Source: Kiritimatiellia bacterium (GTDB lineage Bacteria > Verrucomicrobiota > Kiritimatiellia > RFP12 > UBA1067). From it: a DNA stretch of 6,155 bases. Below, piece by piece: positions 1 to 5,500 of the stretch (positions within the stretch are counted from its first letter, which is position 1; each line of letters begins with the position of its first letter). Under the pieces are notes generated by a model that was given only the letters and a program-made list of their open reading frames with translations, was not told the origin of the DNA and ran no database searches. The stretch lies in the NCBI GenBank assembly GCA_017405115.1, contig JAFRBA010000175.1:1-6155 (forward strand). The letters run 5' to 3'. Both the position numbers and the translations under genes were made by a program.

Positions 1-122
1 CCACTCCACCATTCCACCACTCCACCATTCCACCACTCCACCATTCCACCACTCCACCATTCCACCACTCCACCATTCCACCACTCCACCATTCCACCAC
101 TCCACCATTCCACCACTCCACC
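1..122. repeat. 8-bp/16-bp tandem repeat (CCACCACT CCACCATT) reaching the first start codon
   Basis: The stretch is a near-perfect tandem array with a 16-bp period made of two 8-mers that differ at one base, ccaccact and ccaccatt, strictly alternating. It starts part-way through a unit at the left edge, so its true length is unknown. The last unit runs into the start codon of the next gene (ccaccATG replaces ccaccATT). No stop codon occurs in any of the six frames, because the unit contains no TAA, TAG or TGA on either strand. There are no unique spacers, so it is not a CRISPR array. The other strand reads AGTGGTGG/AATGGTGG, which resembles the AGTGGAAA unit of the repeat inside the transporter gene downstream. 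The array occupies the whole visible leader of the amidohydrolase gene and leaves no Shine-Dalgarno sequence. Confidence 0.97.
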
Positions 123-929
123 ATGAAACAGAAAATAATCGACATACATGGCCATCTGGGCAACATCAACTTCGTGCCGTTCTGGGCGGCGGACGCGGAC
201 AAGCTGGCGGCGTACTGCCGCGAAAGCGGCGTCACCAAGCTCTGCCTCTCCGCATCGCGCGCAATCATGTACGACGTGCGCGAGGGGAACGCGGAACTGG
301 ACGCCGCGCTCAAGTCGCACGACGAGTTCTACGGCTATGTCGTCGTCTCGCCGACGTTCCCGGATTCGCTCGAGGACCTCAAGTACCTCAAGACGAACAA
401 GAAGTTCCGCGGCATAAAGATACACCCCGACTACCACGGCTACGACCTTTCGGTGCCGTCCAACTTCGCGTTCGTCGACAAGGTTCTCAAGAAGACGCCG
501 ATGGCGCTTTTCCATTGCTCTTGCATGCCGGGGTCGGGCAAGTCGCCGTTCGCGACGATCGTCGAGCTTGCGCGGCGCAACCCGAAGACGAAGGTCGTTG
601 CCGCGCACGGCGCGGGGCTTTTCCAGAACGGCAACTACCCGTTCTTCCCGAACCTCGACTCGCTCGAGCGCGAGACGGCGAAGGGCCTGCCCAAGAACCT
701 CTGGGTCGACACGGCGCACTACCTGCTCTACTGCTACCCGACGATACTCCAGAAGATGGTCAATCTTGCGGGCGCGGACCACGTCGTGTACGGCACGGAC
801 GCGCCTCTCCAGGGCCCGATGCAGATGCGATTCATGGCCGAGCTCGTCGACTCCCTCGACAACCCGCAGTCCGACAAGGACAAGATCTTCTACAGGAACG
901 CCGAGAAGATACTGAACGTCAATATCTGA
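123..929 (+). CDS. TIM-barrel amidohydrolase (amidohydrolase-2 family, metal-dependent hydrolase)
   Basis: A 268-residue protein, the usual length for single-domain amidohydrolases of the ACMSD/COG2159 type. The metal-site motifs occur in the expected order: DIHGH near the N-terminus (H9, H11), GIKIHP (K99, H101), a beta-strand ending FHCS (H131), AAHGAG (H162), and YGTDAP (D226). It closes with the family-typical NAEKIL helix (N259). These residues would bind one divalent metal and activate water for hydrolysis or decarboxylation of a cyclic or acidic substrate. No signal peptide is seen, so it should be cytoplasmic. The start is fixed at 123 because the HxH motif begins only seven residues later and the next Met is residue 49. 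No Shine-Dalgarno precedes it; the leader is the tandem repeat. The next gene, a RhaT-type transporter, starts 7 nt after the stop, which suggests a sugar-derived substrate such as a lactone. That substrate is inference; the family is well supported. Confidence 0.9.
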   Translation: MKQKIIDIHGHLGNINFVPFWAADADKLAAYCRESGVTKLCLSASRAIMYDVREGNAELDAALKSHDEFYGYVVVSPTFPDSLEDLKYLKTNKKFRGIKIHPDYHGYDLSVPSNFAFVDKVLKKTPMALFHCSCMPGSGKSPFATIVELARRNPKTKVVAAHGAGLFQNGNYPFFPNLDSLERETAKGLPKNLWVDTAHYLLYCYPTILQKMVNLAGADHVVYGTDAPLQGPMQMRFMAELVDSLDNPQSDKDKIFYRNAEKILNVNI

Positions 930-936
930 CACGGAA

Positions 937-1977
937 ATGCTGACAGCCAAACCTATCGCCGGAACGCTGGTGTTCCTTCTCGGAGGAATCGCCGCTGCCA
1001 CCTATCTGCTGCCGTTTCGCGGCGTGAAGGGATGGGCGTACGAAACGGGCTGGCTCGTTTCCGTGCTTGCGGGGTGGTTCGTCTTCCCGCTCGTATTTGA
1101 CGCGGTTGTCGTCCCCGACTTCTGGAATGTTCTTGGCGCGGCGCCGGCTGCGACGCTCTTCCGTTCCTTTGGTTTTGGCGTCCTCTGGGGCGTTGGCGCG
1201 CTCTGCTGGGCGCTGATGGTACGCTATCTTGGCATCGGCCTCGGACTTGGCATTGGCGCCGGACTTTGCGCGGCGACGGGGACGCTACTTCCGCCGATAT
1301 TCACCGGACACGCGGCAGATCTCGTCGCTACGCCTTCGGCACGTATGGTGCTCGGCGGCGTAGGCATCGCGCTTCTCGGCATTGTCGCCGTTGGTATTGC
1401 CGGGCGGCTCAAAGAAGGAGAGATGAGCGAGGAGGCCAAGAAGAAGGCGGTCGCCGAATTCGACTTCAAGAAGGGGCTCGTCACGGCCATCATCGCCGGT
1501 GTCGCCTCGGCTGGCATCAACTTCGGGCTGCAGGGTGCGCCCGAACTCGAAAAGGCCGCGCTTGCGTCGGGCGCTTCGCCGACCTGGGCGGGAATGCCGA
1601 TCTTGACGGTCGTCCTGTGGGGAGGACTTGTCACGCAGATTGTGTGGGTTGTATGGGGGAGGTTGAAAAGTGGAAAGGTTGAAAAGTTGAAAGGTGGAAA
1701 CTATGCCACTATCCTCTCAAATATTTTTCTTTCTGTCCTTGTCGGGGTGATCGGCGTAATGCAGTTTGTCTTGCAGAAGGCGGGCGAACCGTTGATGGGA
1801 GATTTTCGCTATGTTTCTTTTGCAGTGCTGATGTCCAGCGCGGTGTTCTTCTCGGCGATCCTTGGCGTCTTTCTCGGAGAATGGAAGGGTACGTCGTGGC
1901 GAACGAAGACGCTGCTGTCGAGTGGCATCGTCATTCTCGCGGTTGGTTTCACGGTTATGGCATTAGGTGGCAAATGA
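937..1977 (+). CDS. rhaT: RhaT-family L-rhamnose/H+ symporter
   Basis: A 346-residue integral membrane protein with about ten hydrophobic segments (roughly 7-27, 41-60, 78-96, 98-120, 137-155, 180-198, 222-240, 259-281, 291-313, 328-343), matching the ten-helix RhaT family in length and topology. It can be aligned by eye with E. coli RhaT: LPFRGVKGWAYET (25-37) matches APFKKVKKWSWET, RYLGIGLGLGIGAG (96-109) matches RYLGMSMGIGIAIG, GTLLPPI (115-121) matches GTLMTPI, and FDFKKGLVTAI (175-185) matches FNLKKGLVLAV. The family imports L-rhamnose (also L-lyxose and similar sugars) with a proton across the inner membrane; the exact sugar here is not proven. The start at 937 has only a weak GGA upstream, 7 nt after the amidohydrolase stop, consistent with coupled translation. 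A repeat encodes the loop at about residues 242-255. The stop TGA at 1975-1977 overlaps the ATG at 1974 of the following frame, so the three genes look like one operon. Confidence 0.9.
   Translation: MLTAKPIAGTLVFLLGGIAAATYLLPFRGVKGWAYETGWLVSVLAGWFVFPLVFDAVVVPDFWNVLGAAPAATLFRSFGFGVLWGVGALCWALMVRYLGIGLGLGIGAGLCAATGTLLPPIFTGHAADLVATPSARMVLGGVGIALLGIVAVGIAGRLKEGEMSEEAKKKAVAEFDFKKGLVTAIIAGVASAGINFGLQGAPELEKAALASGASPTWAGMPILTVVLWGGLVTQIVWVVWGRLKSGKVEKLKGGNYATILSNIFLSVLVGVIGVMQFVLQKAGEPLMGDFRYVSFAVLMSSAVFFSAILGVFLGEWKGTSWRTKTLLSSGIVILAVGFTVMALGGK
1661..1700 (+). repeat. Five 8-bp repeat units inside the rhaT coding sequence
   Basis: Five consecutive 8-mers fit RGTKGAAA: ggttgaaa, agtggaaa, ggttgaaa, agttgaaa, ggtggaaa. 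As in the leader repeat, the higher-order period is 16 bp. The units encode residues 242-255 of the transporter (RLKSGKVEKLKGG), a Lys/Gly-rich loop between the predicted seventh and eighth membrane segments. The composition is purine-rich and differs sharply from the GC-rich flanks. Forty bases is not a multiple of three, yet the frame continues cleanly into the next helix. Confidence 0.9.
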
Positions 1978-1985
1978 AGGAGCGT

Positions 1986-2504
1986 ATGGATAGAAGAGAG
2001 TTCATTCTTGACGTGGCGGCTGCTGGCGGCGTGGCGATGCTGGGCGGCTGCAAAAGTCCCTTTGGACGTGGCGAGCGCGTTCCGTATGGCGACACGATCG
2101 GCGACAGGCTCTGGATGTGGGGACACCACGCCGACTCGTTTGCTTCGATGAAAGACGATCCGAAGGAGCAGTACAACCTGCCGTTCGACCGCCGCATCGA
2201 CATGGCGGCGGCCTGCCGCGAGATGGGCATTCCGGGTTGTTTCGTCGTTAGGTGGCGCAAGTTGCCGGCGAAGGAAGATCTGCCGACTTATATGAGACAG
2301 TTCGAGCAGACGAAGCATATCGGTTTCTCGATCACGGACCAGGCCCCTGAATCGTTTGACGAGAAGATTCGGATTGGTCTCGAACTCGCCGACAGGATGC
2401 CGAACCTCACGTCCTTCGTGATGGACGACTTTTTCAGCTACAACGGCTATGGCTCGTCGCCGAAGCGAATCCGGAAACTCCGTGACGAGCTGTCCGTTCG
2501 CGGC
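1986..2504 (+). pseudogene. Tat-exported lipoprotein of unknown function, C-terminus lost
   Basis: About 173 residues are recognisable. The N-terminus holds a twin-arginine signal, DRREFIL (residues 2-8), a short hydrophobic stretch and a lipobox LGGC with the acylated Cys at 22, so the mature protein would be a Tat-translocated lipoprotein. The mature part has GDRLWMWGHHADSF (39-52), DMAAACREMGIP (72-83), GFSITDQAPESF (113-124) and SFVMDDFFSYNG (143-154). The alternating strand/helix pattern, with acidic residues at strand ends (MDDFF), resembles a TIM-barrel-like fold, but I cannot name the family. Around residue 173 (SVRG) the sequence switches to reverse-transcriptase sequence, so the second half of the domain appears to be missing. 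The overlap with the rhaT stop says it belonged to the rhamnose-type operon, perhaps binding or processing the same glycan in the periplasm; this role is inference. Confidence 0.65.
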
Positions 2505-5500
2505 GTAGAAGGGTTCTTAGCCAGTATCCAAAGGGAACTCAAGGCGAAAACATACCGCGCAAGCCCGGTCAGAAGGGTCTATTGCTCGTTCGGCTTCCGC
2601 CCCAATCGGAGCGCGCAGGACGCGGACTTGACAGGAAAAATGCGTATAATGCGCAACACAATCGAAGAAAGGAAAGAATCCATGGCAACAGGAAAAGCAC
2701 TCGATGGAAAGCCGTATGCGGGAAATCCGCACGTACGGTTTGACGAGGGGGAAGTCGCACCATGCACCTCCGAAGCTTCGCTTCGGAGGGTACATTGCCG
2801 AAGGCAACCCGAAGTTATGACCCGACCGCAGGTCGCTTCGCGAAGCGAAGTCGCTAGAGGTCTGCGCGCAAGCGTGTGCGCGGCAACGCCGAGGCGAGGG
2901 TCTCTACTCTACGTTGTGAAAAATATTGCGTTACAGGTGGCGATTGTCTCGCTTTCGCTTTGCGCGGCTGCTGGCACGAAGGTCTGGGTCGGAGAGTCTG
3001 GCGGCCTCTGGGGCGAGGCGTCCAACTGGGACCCTTCTGGCGTTCCGAGCTACACGGACGTGGTGGTGTTCCGCCCCGTCGGGGAGATGATCGTCGAGAA
3101 CAAGACGGTCTCCACGTGCAACGGCATGCGCTTCGAGAGCGGGAGCGTACTGCTCTATTCCAGCGCGAACAGGATCTACCTCAACACCGGCACGAACGAC
3201 ATCTACGTCGCGCCAGGCGTCACGGCGTGCGTATCGAACGCCGTTGTTTCGAAGGGCAGCGATCCGCGCGCGACGCCGAAGAAGACGGGCACGGGCACGC
3301 TCGTCATCCGCGGGAAGAAAGACGAGAACTGGGGCAATGACTGGGGCAGGATGTCGGCGTTTGACTTCGCGGAGGGCGTGACGGAATTCAGGTGCGCCGG
3401 AACGGTTCAGTTTGGCAGGCCGATCACAATCCGGTCGGGGGCGACGGTCAAGAGTCCGAAGGACTACGCATTCCACGCCAGCAACACGCCGATCACGATC
3501 GAAGAGGGCGGCGTGCTGGACCTCGACGGCGCGAGTACCGTCTACATGGCCGGGCTCAATGGCGCCGGTGTCGTCACGAACGTGAGCACGATTTCCAGTG
3601 TCAGGCTTGTCGGTGGTCCATATAGGTTCTCCGGGAAAATATATCCCAAGCAGCCGAACGGGAAGGCGGTGTTCTCCATAGCGCCACGCGCGGATAGCAG
3701 CGCTACGGAGGACGAGTGGAAGCAGTATGTCTGCTCCTCCGACGCGTTCGCCAACGTGCAGTTCCAGTTTCCGTCGTCTTCGACGGGCGGCTGTCCGCTT
3801 TGCTTCGCGGCAGGAATCGGCACGTTCAACATAAAGGACATACAGGGCAACGACAAGACGCATCTTGTTCTCGAAGACGAAGACGGGTTGCCTGTCACAG
3901 TTAATACAAGCTACTCGAATCTGCTTAAGCTGAGGCTCAAGGGCTCGGGAACGCTTCGCAATTCCTATGGCGGAGATTCTTCCTACGGGTCGACGGTGGA
4001 CCTGTCCCTGTTCACCGGTACATTTGTCCAGGCTTCTGGCGATTTCACGCTCGGCAACGGAACGGCGGCCAACTGGCCTGTGCTGAACCCTGCGATGAGG
4101 ATAGAAAACGTCGGCGCCGGATCGTTCATCTTCAAGCCGTCAAGCGACGGCACGGTCATTGCCGGCGAAATAGCCGGAACAGGAACATACTTGTTCTACG
4201 GGAAGGCGACGCTTCAGGCGTTCAACCCGGTCGGTTCGTGGGTTCAGCTGCGTGCCGACTCCGACTTGACGATTTCCGGCGGATACGCTCAGATCGCCAG
4301 CTGGGGAATCTACATGTATGAAAACTCCAAGCTCAGCGTCACTAACGGCGCATACGTAGGCGGGCTTGACAGATTGCCGGACAGCTACAAGAGCGCTCTG
4401 CGCCATCCGTATGGAGCACCGTTCCAGAAAGGTCAAGCCGTAAACGGTTCGTTGGACGTGTCGGCAGGCGGCGTGCTAGACACTCAGGGAAGCGTGCCTC
4501 ACGTCACGCTCGTGCATGACGGCGGCGTCCTGAGGATATCCGGCAATCCGGAGGCGACCGGCACGGCCGCCAGCCCTGGTGTCTGGACGTTCGACGGGGG
4601 CGTCCTCGAGGCGAACAACATAGTTGCCGCGTACAACCTGTACATGACTCCCGAAAGCGACGGCGTAAAGGTGGTCGTCGGCGAACGAGGAATGACGCTG
4701 AATCTCGACACTCAAATATTCACCTGGCATGGCAGCTACAACCAGTTCCATCTTCGAAAGCCGTTCTATGGCGCGGACGGCGGCGACGGCGGCGTCGTGC
4801 GCATCGGTGCGGGCATTCTGACGTCCTACGCGCCACATTCGTTCTCCGGGCCCTTCGCCTCGCTCGACGGGCGAATCCTCATTCCGAACAAGTCGGCCGT
4901 GACGACCGCTACGACGCCGCTCTTCGGCTCTGGCGACTTCGTCCTCGGCAATTCGCGGATCGACTTCGCCGGCGGCATTTCAAGCGCGTTCACGACGCGA
5001 ATCGGCACCGGCGGGCGGTTCGTCTACTCCGGTGCGTCGACGTTCCGCGTGCGTGAATCCGCTGCGAGGCCGGTCCAGACGATCCAGCTTGGCGAGCTGG
5101 CGCGCGAAGGCGCGGGAGCTGCGATGTTCTTCCTCGACCAGACGGCCAACGCGGAGTACAACGACGGCGGCGCGAACCTGACGACGACCGTCGCGCCGGC
5201 GACGGACGCAGACGGCCGCGTCAAGGCGCCGGTGTTCGCAGTGGCGTGCCCGCAGAACTACTCCGGCGGCCACATCCGCTTCGCGTCGTATTCCGCTGAC
5301 GTCGGGCTCAAGGCCTTCGACGGCGAGACAGAGGGCGTTGGAGGCGGAGCGTCCAACGCCGCGAAGGTGACGACGGCCAAGGCTACCGTGGCCGAAAACG
5401 CATCAGTCGCTGCGCTGCGCGTGGACGGGATCTCTTCCGTCTATTCCTATCCTGACGGCGGCGACGCCCAGCTCTGGATTTCCTCTGGCGCGACGCTGAC

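Larger units (their letters stand above)
2745..2912 (+). mobile_element. Group II intron domain VI with branch-point A, and intron 3' end
   Basis: A basal helix pairs GAG (2745-2747) with CTC (2907-2909) and GGGGA (2748-2752) with TCTCT (2901-2905), leaving A2906 as a single bulged adenosine. An internal loop (2753-2754 against 2898-2900) is followed by TCGC (2755-2758) with GCGA (2894-2897). A bulged A seven nucleotides from the end, a 3-nt linker from domain V, and a terminal ...CTCTAC with the usual AY ending at 2912 together define a group II 3' splice site between 2912 and 2913. The distal tip (2759-2893) holds about 135 nt of extra, hairpin-rich sequence, far longer than an ordinary domain VI loop. 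No domains I-III or 5' GUGYG end were found upstream in this window, so in cis the intron is only a 3' half. Confidence 0.8.

Noticed and set aside
1..122. CRISPR array
   Set aside because: The units are 8/16 bp and directly contiguous, with no unique spacers and no cas genes nearby.
123..929. Specific assignment as L-rhamnono- or L-fucono-lactonase
   Set aside because: The neighbouring RhaT makes a lactone plausible, but the visible motifs are shared by the whole amidohydrolase-2 family and do not decide the substrate.
515..943. Alternative plus-strand frame inside the amidohydrolase gene
   Set aside because: The overlapping frame contains all metal-binding motifs in order; this one has low-complexity Arg/Ala composition typical of a frame shadow.
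2628..2644. Sigma-54 (-24/-12) promoter
   Set aside because: The spacing of TTGACA to ATGC fits, but the invariant GG at -24 is GA and other consensus positions mismatch; no activator site is visible.
2767..2807. Intrinsic transcription terminator
   Set aside because: The stems are strong but no T-run follows, and they lie inside the intron domain VI insertion within an open frame.
2876..3340. Plus-strand frame starting at 2876 in another phase
   Set aside because: It overlaps the signal peptide and repeat region in a shifted frame, is Arg/His-rich, and shows no motif. The frame-0 reading gives a coherent signal peptide and beta-strand protein.
2931..3863. Long open frame on the minus strand (310 codons)
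   Set aside because: It is antisense to the secreted protein, Arg/Ala-rich with no recognisable domain, and explained by GC-rich third positions of the real gene. Other antisense frames at 5403-6026, 5657-6130, 4476-4838 and 1809-2318 are rejected on the same grounds.
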